Assembly: GCA_022360175.1 (NCBI GenBank)
Contig: JAKSDI010000019.1
Location: 1 to 64,000 of the forward strand
Direction: 5' to 3'
DNA: 64,000 nucleotides
Source: Chitinophagales bacterium
Lineage (GTDB): Bacteria; Bacteroidota; Bacteroidia; Chitinophagales; Saprospiraceae
Made by a program: the position numbers and the translations under genes
The notes under the pieces: model-generated
Database searches by the model: none
What the model was told of the DNA's origin: nothing
Seen by the model: only the letters and a program-made list of their open reading frames with translations
Part shown: piece by piece, positions 47,867 through 56,420 of the stretch
How the letters are laid out: every line of letters starts with the position of its first letter
Position numbering within the stretch: position 1 is the stretch's first letter

Positions 47867-47943
47867 GATTGGTGATTGGTGATTGGTGATTGGTGATTGG
47901 TGATTGGTGATTGGTGATTGGTGATTGGTGATTGGTGATTGGT
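47867..47943. repeat. Perfect heptamer array, 11 x GATTGGT
   Basis: Eleven identical tandem units with no mismatch, ending 26 bases before the ATG of the Sir2 gene. It lies in the place where promoter and leader of that gene should be. Confidence 0.97.
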
Positions 47944-47969
47944 GAATATACAGTAATAAAAAAAGAATT

Positions 47970-48662
47970 ATGAAGAAGATAGTAGTACTGACAGGAGCAG
48001 GCATTAGTGCTGAAAGTGGCATTAAAACTTTTAGAGATGCTAATGGGCTTTGGGAAGGACATGATGTAATGGAAGTAGCATCACCAGAAGGCTGGAATAA
48101 CAACAAGGAATTAGTACTTGATTTTTATAATCAGCGGAGAAAACAATTATTTGATGTAGTGCCTAATGAAGCTCATCTTGCACTGGTTCAATTAGAAACC
48201 CGTTACCAGGTAAGTGTTATTACCCAAAATGTAGATGACTTACATGAACGTGCTGGCAGTGGTAATATCATCCATTTACACGGAGAATTGCGAAAAGCCA
48301 GAAGTACGCGCTATCCTGAATTGATATATCAATGGGACAAAGATCTTAATGTGGGTGACAATTGCGAACAAGGACACCAACTTCGCCCACATATTGTGTG
48401 GTTTGGAGAAGCTGTACCAATGATAGAAAAGGCAGCCCTCGAAATCAGTACTGCTGACCTGGTAATGATTATAGGTACTTCGATGCAGGTATACCCTGCT
48501 GCAGGCCTTGTGGGATTTGCTGAAAGAGCACAAAAAATCTATTATGTAGATCTTAATCCAACTATAAACTACGAATTAGGAGTTGCTAATAATCTTGAAA
48601 TTGTTTCTGAAAAAGCATCGGTGGGAGTCCCTCAAATTGTACAAAGTTTACTTGCCTTATAA
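47970..48662 (+). CDS. cobB: Sir2-family NAD-dependent deacylase (class III, CobB-like)
   Basis: A 230-residue enzyme that removes acyl groups from lysines using NAD. NAD-binding motifs GAGISAESGI (about 8-17) and TQNVDDLHERAG (about 89-100) are intact, with the catalytic histidine in HLHGE. FYNQRRKQ carries the Tyr-x-x-Arg pair of class III sirtuins, which favours acidic acyl groups such as succinyl. The zinc site is not normal: the first CxxC is replaced (KARSTRYP) and only one cysteine remains in the second (NCEQGHQLRPH). Rossmann half GTSMQVYPAAGLV is complete. So fold without structural zinc is inferred. Confidence 0.9.
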   Translation: MKKIVVLTGAGISAESGIKTFRDANGLWEGHDVMEVASPEGWNNNKELVLDFYNQRRKQLFDVVPNEAHLALVQLETRYQVSVITQNVDDLHERAGSGNIIHLHGELRKARSTRYPELIYQWDKDLNVGDNCEQGHQLRPHIVWFGEAVPMIEKAALEISTADLVMIIGTSMQVYPAAGLVGFAERAQKIYYVDLNPTINYELGVANNLEIVSEKASVGVPQIVQSLLAL

Positions 48663-48671
48663 ATAAATGAA

Positions 48672-48710
48672 AGCCGTATCAACCAGATGTGAGGCATCGG
48701 TGATACGGCT
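48672..48710. terminator. Terminator-like hairpin between convergent genes
   Basis: 10-bp stem AGCCGTATCA / TGATACGGCT with a 19-base loop that contains a nested GATG/CATC pair. It lies between the convergent ends of the Sir2 and PorG-like genes. No long T-tract. Confidence 0.5.
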
Positions 48711-48743
48711 CTACTCCCTATACTATGAAAAAAACTACTTCCT

Positions 48744-49421
48744 TTACCTTAGGGTATACATAAGCATTGCACCCCCAAAAAAATACCAATCTCGCCCTTC
48801 CGGATTCGCTGCATGGCTTATACCGTCTAAATAATCTGTAAATGGATTTCTGATACCTGCCTCCAGGCCAACATGCCATGTTTCACTCACTCCAATCTTC
48901 AATCCAAGCCCTGCTGGCAAAGTAAACTGTACCTTAGAATAATCGGCTCTTTCATCTAATGCTCTTTTTTCCTCATTAACATTATCATCAAGGCTCGCTT
49001 CTGGATCCATAAAGATTGCTCCTATTCCCAGGAACAAATAAGGAGAAAGCCGATCTGAGAATTTTTCAATTTCTCCAAAACGTTTTTGTCCAAATGGCTC
49101 CCATTCGCCCACTACTGAAAACTCAATTACTGAGGTTTCAAAACTATAATTTCTTACTGTTCGTTCTCCTACTTCAGCGTCAGAAGCGGAAAGTTTACCA
49201 TAAATAAGATTAGCACGGATAGCTTTTGTAGGCCCTAAATAATGCCGTGCTAACAAACCTGCTGCAATATTATTTTCAGCCATTTGCAATCCAGTCGAGC
49301 GCGATAAATCACCTTGATAATTTGCTATGCCCAGAAAAAGACCTCCTTCTAAAACCGGCTGCTGTGCCAGTAAGAATACCGGCAATAATAAAAACCCCAA
49401 TACGACCTTCAAATACTTCAT
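48744..49421 (-). CDS. PorG-like outer-membrane beta-barrel protein (DUF6089)
   Basis: A 225-residue outer-membrane protein. I chose ATG 49421 because a signal peptide ending LLAQQ begins there; a start at 49451 adds ten hydrophilic residues. The mature part starts with LEGGLFLGIANYQGDLS and shows alternating barrel strands (LARHYLGPTKAIRANLIYG, SPYLFLGIGAIFM) to the last strand GAMLMYTLR. This matches the DUF6089 family that includes PorG, a barrel associated with the PorK-PorN ring of the type IX system. Identity as the true PorG ortholog is inferred; other DUF6089 paralogs exist. Confidence 0.78.
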   Translation of the reverse strand: MKYLKVVLGFLLLPVFLLAQQPVLEGGLFLGIANYQGDLSRSTGLQMAENNIAAGLLARHYLGPTKAIRANLIYGKLSASDAEVGERTVRNYSFETSVIEFSVVGEWEPFGQKRFGEIEKFSDRLSPYLFLGIGAIFMDPEASLDDNVNEEKRALDERADYSKVQFTLPAGLGLKIGVSETWHVGLEAGIRNPFTDYLDGISHAANPEGRDWYFFGGAMLMYTLR

Positions 49422-49772
49422 TTTCTTAACTTTTGTTGAAGCCATGAGCAAAATGCTCTAGCTGTCATACACATAGAGTATATGTTCAATGATTACGAAT
49501 AAAAACTATCCGGGGGGCACAACAAGTGGGAGAAAAACAGTAATTAAAAATTACTTTATAAAGGCGATTGTTGTTAAATTAGGGCTTGTTTTAAGAATAT
49601 AAGACCTTCCTCTTAAAACACTTTTAGATGTTATTAGTAATAGGCTATTATTGCTTATTTGTACGAAGCCCTATCGTCCGTGTTTCAATTCAAATATATT
49701 TTTTTTGTATTTTTTTATTTTTCATTTCCCCCTTCCTTGTTTTTACTTTTTGGATAACTAAATATCAATTCA
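49422..49772. other. Divergent gene-free stretch, porG-like / GH97
   Basis: About 350 bases, AT-rich with long T-runs near 49700-49770 just before the GH97 start. No gene, tandem array or clear TAnnTTTG box was found; promoters for both genes are presumably inside. Confidence 0.4.
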
Positions 49773-51869
49773 ATGCGTCATTTATTTTTTCTATCCTTCA
49801 TTATATTCATGAGTACTTCTAGCTGTACACAACAGCAAATGCCCTCGAAGTCTTTAAGCATACAATCTCCCTCTGAGCAATTAAATCTCTCTTTCTTCAC
49901 GAATGAATCAGGGATTCCTTCTTATACACTAAGCTTTAAAGGAAAAACGGTAATTGACACCTCTACTCTCGGATTCGAGTTCAAAAATACTCCTGCTTTA
50001 TCTCAAAATATTGCAATTGAAGCAAGCAATACAAGGAGTATTGATGAGACCTGGGAAATGCCCTGGGGAGAACAAAGCACTGTCAGAAATCACTACAATG
50101 AATTATCTATTAATTTACAAGAGACACTGGCCCCCAATCGTTACTTCAGGCTTGTTTTCCGGTTGTTTGATGATGGGATAGGGTTTCGCTATGAATTTCC
50201 AGAACAAGATGGTATGGATACAGTCATCATTGCTAATGAGCTTACCACATTTCAGCTAACTGATGATCATACAAGCTGGTGGATTCCAGGCGACTGGGAT
50301 ATTTACGAACACCTCTACAATACTACGAAGGTGTCCAAAATAAATGCGATCAGTAAACGAGACCATCCCAATCTTGCTCAAACGACCATACCTCATAATG
50401 CGGTAAACACTCCTGTCACTATGCGTACTGAAGACGGAATTCACCTTAGTTTTCACGAAGCTAATCTAACAGATTATGCAGGTATGACCCTTAAAGTAGA
50501 TACCACAAACTTGCAGCTTAAATCAATGTTGGTAGGTTCAGACAGGATGGGCTATAAGGTTATAACCCAAACCCCGTTCAATACTCCCTGGCGGACCATT
50601 ACAATTACAGAAAAAGCTACTGAATTGGTAGATTCCAAGTTGATTTTAAATCTGAATGAGCCCAATCAGTTGGGAGATATCTCCTGGTTTAAGCCTACAA
50701 AATATGTTGGCATTTGGTGGGAAATGCACTTAGGTAAATCTGCCTGGGACCTGGCTAGTGGAAAACATGGCGCCACTACTGAAAATGCCAAAAGCTATAT
50801 CGATTTTGCTGCTGCTAATAATATAGGATCGGTTTTGATAGAAGGCTGGAATACTGGATGGGAACATTGGATAGGCTTCGATGATCGAGAAGGAGTTTTT
50901 GATTTTGTTACTTCTTATGAAGATTACAATCTAGAGGAAGTAGTCAATTATGGCAAAGAAAAAGGAGTTGATATCATTATGCATCATGAAACTTCTGCAG
51001 CACCACGTACTTATGAGCAACAACTGGATACTGCTTACCAGCTTATGAAAAACCTGGGTATCCACGCAGTAAAAACCGGTTATGTTGGCAAAATCATTCC
51101 TGACGGTGAGTATCATCATGGACAATGGATGGTTAACCATTATCGAAAAGTACTTGAACAAGGAGCAGAGTATCAGGTTGCAATCAATGCTCATGAACCT
51201 ATCAAAGCTACTGGTATTCGACGTACTTTCCCTAATGCAATTTCCAGAGAAGGACTTCGAGGACAGGAGTTTAATGCCTGGGCTTCAGATGGGGGAAATC
51301 CTCCTGAACATCTTCCCATTGTTGCTTTTACCCGTATGCTGGCAGGGCCTATTGATTTTACACCAGGTATTTTTAATATCAAGCTGGAACCTTATAAAGA
51401 AAAGAATCAAGTCAATACTACATTGGCTCAACAACTGGCTCTTTATGTTGTGATTTACAGCCCTGTACAAATGGCAGCCGATTTATATGAGCACTATGAA
51501 GGGCAAGTAGCGTTCCAGTTTATCCGAGATGTTGGTGTTGACTGGCAAGATACGAAAGTGCTAAATGGTGAAGTTGGTGATTTCATCACGATAGCCAGAA
51601 AAGAAAAAGGTAGTAACAATTGGTTTTTAGGTAGTATAACTGATGAAAATGCCAGAGATATGAGCATTTCTCTTGATTTTCTCGATGCGGATAGATCTTA
51701 TCAGGCGACTATATATAAAGATGGCCCTGATGCACACTGGAATGATCATCCAACAGATATTGCTATTGAGCAAATCCAAGTCAACAAAGGGGATAAAATG
51801 GATTTAAATTTAGCCCCTGGTGGAGGTGTAGCTATTAGTTTTATACCTATAAGTGGAGCGGAAGAATAA
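49773..51869 (+). CDS. GH97 alpha-glycosidase (SusB-like) lipoprotein
   Basis: A 698-residue enzyme, probably an alpha-glucosidase acting on starch-like oligosaccharides. Lipobox SSC (about 18), N-terminal beta-sandwich (about 28-270, with WEMPWGEQSTVRNHYNE), a (beta/alpha)8 barrel (about 275-590, PTKYVGIWWEMHLGK, EGWNTGWEHW) and a C-terminal beta domain. Acidic residues in HHET (about 408), NAHEP (about 473) and GLRGQE (about 497) match the inverting branch typified by SusB rather than the retaining branch, which uses an aspartate nucleophile. It stands alone, not in a classic PUL, and a hexamer repeat follows its stop. Confidence 0.9.
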   Translation: MRHLFFLSFIIFMSTSSCTQQQMPSKSLSIQSPSEQLNLSFFTNESGIPSYTLSFKGKTVIDTSTLGFEFKNTPALSQNIAIEASNTRSIDETWEMPWGEQSTVRNHYNELSINLQETLAPNRYFRLVFRLFDDGIGFRYEFPEQDGMDTVIIANELTTFQLTDDHTSWWIPGDWDIYEHLYNTTKVSKINAISKRDHPNLAQTTIPHNAVNTPVTMRTEDGIHLSFHEANLTDYAGMTLKVDTTNLQLKSMLVGSDRMGYKVITQTPFNTPWRTITITEKATELVDSKLILNLNEPNQLGDISWFKPTKYVGIWWEMHLGKSAWDLASGKHGATTENAKSYIDFAAANNIGSVLIEGWNTGWEHWIGFDDREGVFDFVTSYEDYNLEEVVNYGKEKGVDIIMHHETSAAPRTYEQQLDTAYQLMKNLGIHAVKTGYVGKIIPDGEYHHGQWMVNHYRKVLEQGAEYQVAINAHEPIKATGIRRTFPNAISREGLRGQEFNAWASDGGNPPEHLPIVAFTRMLAGPIDFTPGIFNIKLEPYKEKNQVNTTLAQQLALYVVIYSPVQMAADLYEHYEGQVAFQFIRDVGVDWQDTKVLNGEVGDFITIARKEKGSNNWFLGSITDENARDMSISLDFLDADRSYQATIYKDGPDAHWNDHPTDIAIEQIQVNKGDKMDLNLAPGGGVAISFIPISGAEE

Positions 51870-51875
51870 GGAATT

Positions 51876-51957
51876 AAGTGCAAGTGCAAACTCAAGTGCA
51901 GGTACAGATTTTCTTAACTACGCTTGCGCCTTGAACTTGAGTTTGTATTTGAACTTC
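51876..51957. repeat. Inverted hexamer array, copy 3
   Basis: Begins 7 bases after the GH97 stop. Left words TGCAAG TGCAAA CTCAAG TGCAGG and right words CTTGAA CTTGAG TTTGTA TTTGAA are inverted. The middle contains CGCTTGCGCC, matching the ACGCAAGCGC of copy 1 in inverse. Confidence 0.75.
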
Positions 51958-51961
51958 TCTC

Positions 51962-52282
51962 CTACTCATCCTCCTCTTTTTTATTTAAGTGCTCTAGTAC
52001 CTTTTGAAATTGCGCCATTTCTTCTGTTTTCCGTTCTTCGTATAATCTGTTAATATTGCGCCCACTCAAAAAATCACCACTCCGATGTACTCCCCGAAGA
52101 AAGGATTCATAGCCTTTACCGTGGTGATAATAACCAAGAGGAGCGATCACATAGCTGGCTACTAATTCTTTACAATTATGGCACTGTACATATACTTTAT
52201 CAGGATCTCCGGGATTCCGTACTAGCACGTTCTTTAGTCGCTTTGAATTGCAAAATTGACACTTTTGCCTGTGTATTTCCAT
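51962..52282 (-). CDS. Small zinc-ribbon protein
   Basis: A 106-residue soluble protein. CQFC (about 8-11) and CHNC (about 34-37) form a four-cysteine zinc ribbon, with KVYVQCHNCKELVASYV as the second knuckle. The C-terminal half is charged and helical (RLYEERKTEEMAQFQKVL). It resembles a conserved small family without known role. It directly follows the DASS transporter gene (22-base gap) on the same strand. Confidence 0.75.
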   Translation of the reverse strand: MEIHRQKCQFCNSKRLKNVLVRNPGDPDKVYVQCHNCKELVASYVIAPLGYYHHGKGYESFLRGVHRSGDFLSGRNINRLYEERKTEEMAQFQKVLEHLNKKEEDE

Positions 52283-52303
52283 GACAATCTTTTAATCATA
52301 TTT

Positions 52304-53677
52304 CTAGAATAACATTGGAATATATAAAATAACAGCGATTACAGTAATGACAATTGCTATTAAAGTCACTATTATTCCACTTACAAACAAATCCTTTACT
52401 TCCAATAAGCCCGATCCAAAAGCAATAGCATTAGGAGGAGTACTAACTGGTAGTGCCATCGATGTAGAACACATAATAGATATAGCGATGGCAAACATCA
52501 TCTGATTGCCCGAAAGGGAAACCGCCACTGGTATTAACAAGTTGGCAGTAGCAGTATTACTCATGAAAGTAGTCATGATTGCTGCCATGATCAATAACAA
52601 GCCCAATATTGGCCAAAATCCCGTATTTACAGGGATGGCTTCTGCTATTGTCTGAGTAAGTCCGCTCGATTTAAGTGCAGCTCCCAGGCAGAGCCCTCCT
52701 CCTAACATAAAAAGAATGTCCCATGAAATATTTCTAAAATCAGGCGTTTTTAATAATCCAATACCAAAACTGACAATAATTGAAAGCAGGCCAATCATGC
52801 CGGTGGAAATCCCTGTAATACCAGATGTTAGCCACCCTAAAATGGTAAGTGCAAAAATGACCATTACAAGTTTTTGCCTTACTGTAAAATCTATAGTAGA
52901 TTGCCCTGCCGACATTTTCACTTCTATTTCACCAGGATGATACATTTTTAAAAGTAACTTCCATAATAGGTACAGCAATACCCCAACCAATGGGATGCTG
53001 AATAACATCCAGCGAGCAAAGGTCACTTCCATACCCACTTGCTGCAAATATTCTATAGCTATTGCATTAGGTGGTGTACCTATAGGAGTACCAAGCCCTC
53101 CAATATTGCAGGCAAAAGGAATCGACAAAGCCAATGCTTTCGCAAATGGGTCTTTCTGAAAACCTGCAATCATTGGGCTTATAATTGCAAACATCATGGC
53201 AGCGGTAGCTGTATTGCTCATCCACATAGATAGCAAAGCTGAAATGAGAATAATCCCCAATAATACTCGTGAAGGTTCCGTGCCTGTGCGGCGCAACATC
53301 CAGTTGGCCATTCGTTTTGCCAATCCATATTTATTAAGTAAAGCGGATAAAACAAAGCCCCCCATAAACAAGAGGGTAATATCTGCAAAAAAGGCCTGGA
53401 AGAAAACGTCTTTATCAATATCTACACCGCTTTCCTGGAGAACAGGGAGCAAGCCTAATACACTCATTGCCAATACTCCAAGGCTGGTTATATATAGCGG
53501 CAAAGCTTCCGTAATCCATAGCAGTGCAGTAATAAATAGAATGCTAAGCGTCAATTCCTCTGCACGGCTTACTCCCCACACATATTGATAAAGATGCAAT
53601 GAATCTGCAATTAGTAAGAGAAGTACAGCTAGAATAATAAACCGGTTAGGCTTCAAACGCTGCCAGATGAATTCCAT
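52304..53677 (-). CDS. DASS (SLC13)-family sodium:anion symporter
   Basis: A 457-residue inner-membrane carrier for dicarboxylates or sulfate. I chose ATG 53677; the longer frame starts with GTG at 53704. Both family SNT motifs are visible and sit in inverted-repeat halves: SNTATAAMM (about 160) and SNTATANLLIPV (about 375), together with PIGTPPNAIAIEY and PVSTPPNAIAFGSG, which complete the two anion/sodium sites. About 11-12 membrane segments. Substrate cannot be told; sulfate is attractive given the cys genes 4 kb away, but that is only inference. Confidence 0.9.
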   Translation of the reverse strand: MEFIWQRLKPNRFIILAVLLLLIADSLHLYQYVWGVSRAEELTLSILFITALLWITEALPLYITSLGVLAMSVLGLLPVLQESGVDIDKDVFFQAFFADITLLFMGGFVLSALLNKYGLAKRMANWMLRRTGTEPSRVLLGIILISALLSMWMSNTATAAMMFAIISPMIAGFQKDPFAKALALSIPFACNIGGLGTPIGTPPNAIAIEYLQQVGMEVTFARWMLFSIPLVGVLLYLLWKLLLKMYHPGEIEVKMSAGQSTIDFTVRQKLVMVIFALTILGWLTSGITGISTGMIGLLSIIVSFGIGLLKTPDFRNISWDILFMLGGGLCLGAALKSSGLTQTIAEAIPVNTGFWPILGLLLIMAAIMTTFMSNTATANLLIPVAVSLSGNQMMFAIAISIMCSTSMALPVSTPPNAIAFGSGLLEVKDLFVSGIIVTLIAIVITVIAVILYIPMLF

Positions 53678-53955
53678 AACACTTGTTTTTAAGTAAGAGA
53701 GCACCTTTAATTCATCTTTTTATGGTGGCATCTTTTTACCCATATCTGCCTTGCGTACTCGTGTTAATAACTTTGGCTATTACACTCCGCCGCGCCTTGA
53801 TCTGAGCAAAAAACTGATCCACCAAAAAAGCAACCTAATTATGCGCTCTTACTTAGTTTTGAATTCAGGTATTCAAAACGTAAAAAGTATAGTTAATTGG
53901 TTGGCAATTTATGCCACAACTTTCTAACTGGCAATGTCTATAGAGGTGATATTTA

Positions 53956-55329
53956 TCAATGTTGTGGCCAATTTCTGACAGCATCCCGAGGGCGCACTGC
54001 TTTTTCTGGTGTTTTCATCTGTTTTACCAGCTGTTTAGATAATTGGCGATTGCTTTTCATTGCAGAAACAACATAATAACCTGCAGGAAAACTCGAAGTT
54101 TCCCAGCTAATAGAAGCATTGGGCTGAAGGGCTGTTTCAAACAGTGTTTGCCCACTCAGGTTGGTTAAAACAAGGTGTAATAATTGTTCTTCATGATTGG
54201 TAATCCGTAAAGAATCTTCAAATGGATTGGGAATAACCTGGATATTTAGTTTGAGTTCATCAGGACTAAAGATATCGTCTTTATCACTAAAATCTTCAGA
54301 AGCAAAATAAGGTGGAATGATAGGGCCTATAAAAGTCTCTTCTATTTTCGAAGTTTCCTTTTGCTTAGCAATATCTTTAGCAGGTATTAAGGTATTATCT
54401 CCATGTATCGCTTTATGTGCAGCTAATAAAAGAGAATACTCGTCAAATGAATCCTTACCCAACTCCCAAAACATAATCCCTCCTGCCTGCTCCATAGCCA
54501 ATTCTACTTTTGCAGTTGTAGTCAATAGTCCATTATAGTACAAACTACCTACCTGATCTAAATGAGCATAAGCAGGATTAGTGCGTACAATATCTCTATA
54601 GGTCACCGAATGCACATCTTTAGGATTTGTAAAATCCCAACCGTATAGAGGTAAGCCCAATACCAGTTTTTCCGATTCCACTCCTTGTTTTTTCCAGTAT
54701 TTCAGGCAAGATGCAGCGAAAGAATAGGGGGAATGAGGCCCGGGCCTATTTGGTGCCCAATGCCCCGTAAGGTCATAGGCCATAAGATTAATAAAGTCGA
54801 ATGAATTTAATGCTTTACCAGACATTTGTGGATAACGATATTTTCCCGGAAGTGCCGCTGTAAAAATTTTACCATTTTCATGCAATGCAACTCCCAATTC
54901 TACTACAAAAGCCGAATAATGCTGATTAATGCTTTTCCATTCCAAATCAAGATCTATTCCATCTAAATGATAAGCATGCGTATAATTGATGATATTTTGT
55001 ATAAAACGCTTTCTATTCCAGGGAAGTAAATAGTGGTTCCATGCTTTTTTCCATTCAGGGCGCAAGGCTCCCCCTGCCAAAGACAACAGGACTTTTACAC
55101 TATCTTTATGAGCTTGCTCTACTATTGGTAAAATATTGACATGCTCTGTATGTAAATAACCGTTAGAATCTGGATTGGCAAAAGCTATACAAAGGTGAGT
55201 TAGTTTATCCAACTCTATTGATTTTAATCTAAAAGCTTGCTGATATTGTATATAACCAACAACTTTAGTATCCTGCCCCCATATGGCTCCGGAAATCAAT
55301 AATAACAAAAATAAATAGGCGCTCTTCAA
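53956..55329 (-). CDS. GH18 chitinase-like protein with type IX sorting domain
   Basis: A 457-residue secreted glycosidase. Signal peptide (1-18), GH18 barrel (about 20-300) with the catalytic motif DGIDLDLEW (about 121-129, acid Glu present) and SLAGG, ALPGKY, MAYDLTGHW. A linker leads to a type IX C-terminal sorting domain (about 355-435, IQVIPNPFEDSLRI, LTNLSGQTLFE, FPAGYYVVSA). The sorting domain is followed by about 20 extra basic residues (TPEKAVRPRDAVRNWPQH), whereas it normally ends the protein. Likely cargo of the SprA pathway, degrading chitin or a related polymer. Confidence 0.9.
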   Translation of the reverse strand: MKSAYLFLLLLISGAIWGQDTKVVGYIQYQQAFRLKSIELDKLTHLCIAFANPDSNGYLHTEHVNILPIVEQAHKDSVKVLLSLAGGALRPEWKKAWNHYLLPWNRKRFIQNIINYTHAYHLDGIDLDLEWKSINQHYSAFVVELGVALHENGKIFTAALPGKYRYPQMSGKALNSFDFINLMAYDLTGHWAPNRPGPHSPYSFAASCLKYWKKQGVESEKLVLGLPLYGWDFTNPKDVHSVTYRDIVRTNPAYAHLDQVGSLYYNGLLTTTAKVELAMEQAGGIMFWELGKDSFDEYSLLLAAHKAIHGDNTLIPAKDIAKQKETSKIEETFIGPIIPPYFASEDFSDKDDIFSPDELKLNIQVIPNPFEDSLRITNHEEQLLHLVLTNLSGQTLFETALQPNASISWETSSFPAGYYVVSAMKSNRQLSKQLVKQMKTPEKAVRPRDAVRNWPQH

Positions 55330-55352
55330 AAGTTTACGGTTTTTGATTCACA

Positions 55353-55399
55353 AGAGAAAAAATAATTGTAGTATAGAAAAACCATATCTATACTACAAT
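55353..55399 (-). terminator. Terminator after the BTRD1-like gene
   Basis: Perfect 12-bp stem (ATTGTAGTATAG / CTATACTACAAT) with an 11-base loop; on the minus strand it is followed by ATTTTTTCTC. It lies 68 bases after the stop of the gene ending at 55467. Confidence 0.75.
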
Positions 55400-55466
55400 T
55401 ATGAATATAAGCAAGCCCATCCTTTTTTCCTTAATTTACGATGGCATTATTTTTTTATTTATGTAG

Positions 55467-56297
55467 TTAGCGCTCCTGTATGTTATTACTTACATCTAAA
55501 TCTGTTAGTGCTAATTGTTTTTCATTTTTAAACTCTGAACATTTTTGTGCGAATGCCTCTTGTGAATCTGCTTCTATAATATACCCACCTGCATCTGATT
55601 TGTGATATAATCCCACATAAAAAGCGACACCTCTCTTTTCAAAATGCTCATAATCAAATAGCTGGTAGCCACTCTTATTGCGTTTGCCTTTATCTATACT
55701 AAAGGTTTTATAGTCTGAAGCGCGATAAAGGTGTGTGCGATTGTTGGCAAATCTTTTGTGATAAAGAGCGAGATAGTGGGTCTTGCCATCGGCAGCAGTA
55801 AAACCTTCAATATCCATCATTTCCAGCTTGCGCTTATTGAGTTCTTCATAATCATTCTTCAAACCTTCCCAGGAGGTAAGCTTTCGTATTTTATGATAGG
55901 TAGTCCCCTTTTTCCAGAGTACCACAAAAAACTCTTCTCCTTTCTGGGTAAAAGCTTCAACATCGGTAATTACAAATGAATCGGCTGCCATTTCTCGTTT
56001 TAAAATGACCAGCGAATCCCAGCCAGGGACTAACATCATCTTTTTCTCATCTGCATTTTCCTGCCATATAGCGTTGTATTCTGTTTGGCCATCCACCACT
56101 ATTGCTTCTACATCTGCCAGTTCAAATCCTTTTTTTCTGTTGTTTAGCTGTAAAGCATTCAGGCTTTCCCAGTCCAACTGATAGTTATACTGTAAAGAAT
56201 CATCGACTTTTTTAAGAATTCCTGAATAATAAACCTGAGCAGGTAGCGATAAAGAAAAAATAGCAAAAGCAGCAAGAAGCAAACTTAATTTTCTCAT
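55467..56297 (-). CDS. Secreted protein of BTRD1-like tandem repeats
   Basis: A 276-residue exported protein (signal peptide 1-20). The mature part is a row of about five repeats of roughly 50 residues, each with a D/E-aromatic turn and a YxAxW-like strand: DVEAIVVDGQTEYNAIWQE, DVEAFTQKGEEFFVVLWKK, DIEGFTAADGKTHYLALYH, DYEHFEKRGVAFYVGLYHK, then a partial copy ending LTDLDV. The pattern resembles the bacterial tandem repeat domain 1 found in some extracellular proteins. Binding or hydrolytic function cannot be assigned. No type IX sorting domain is visible. Confidence 0.7.
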   Translation of the reverse strand: MRKLSLLLAAFAIFSLSLPAQVYYSGILKKVDDSLQYNYQLDWESLNALQLNNRKKGFELADVEAIVVDGQTEYNAIWQENADEKKMMLVPGWDSLVILKREMAADSFVITDVEAFTQKGEEFFVVLWKKGTTYHKIRKLTSWEGLKNDYEELNKRKLEMMDIEGFTAADGKTHYLALYHKRFANNRTHLYRASDYKTFSIDKGKRNKSGYQLFDYEHFEKRGVAFYVGLYHKSDAGGYIIEADSQEAFAQKCSEFKNEKQLALTDLDVSNNIQER

Positions 56298-56420
56298 AAG
56301 GCGTGTGATTGTTTAGGCTTCTAATACGACTAGCAAAAGAAGAATATTGTACGATGTAATTATTCTGCTTAATCAAATTTCTACCATAAACAGCCCACTA
56401 CCCTATCAATTCTGTAGGCT

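Noticed and set aside
47808..48106. Minus-strand frames with SPITNHQ repeats
   Set aside because: Translation of the GATTGGT array on the wrong strand, overlapping the Sir2 gene; not coding.
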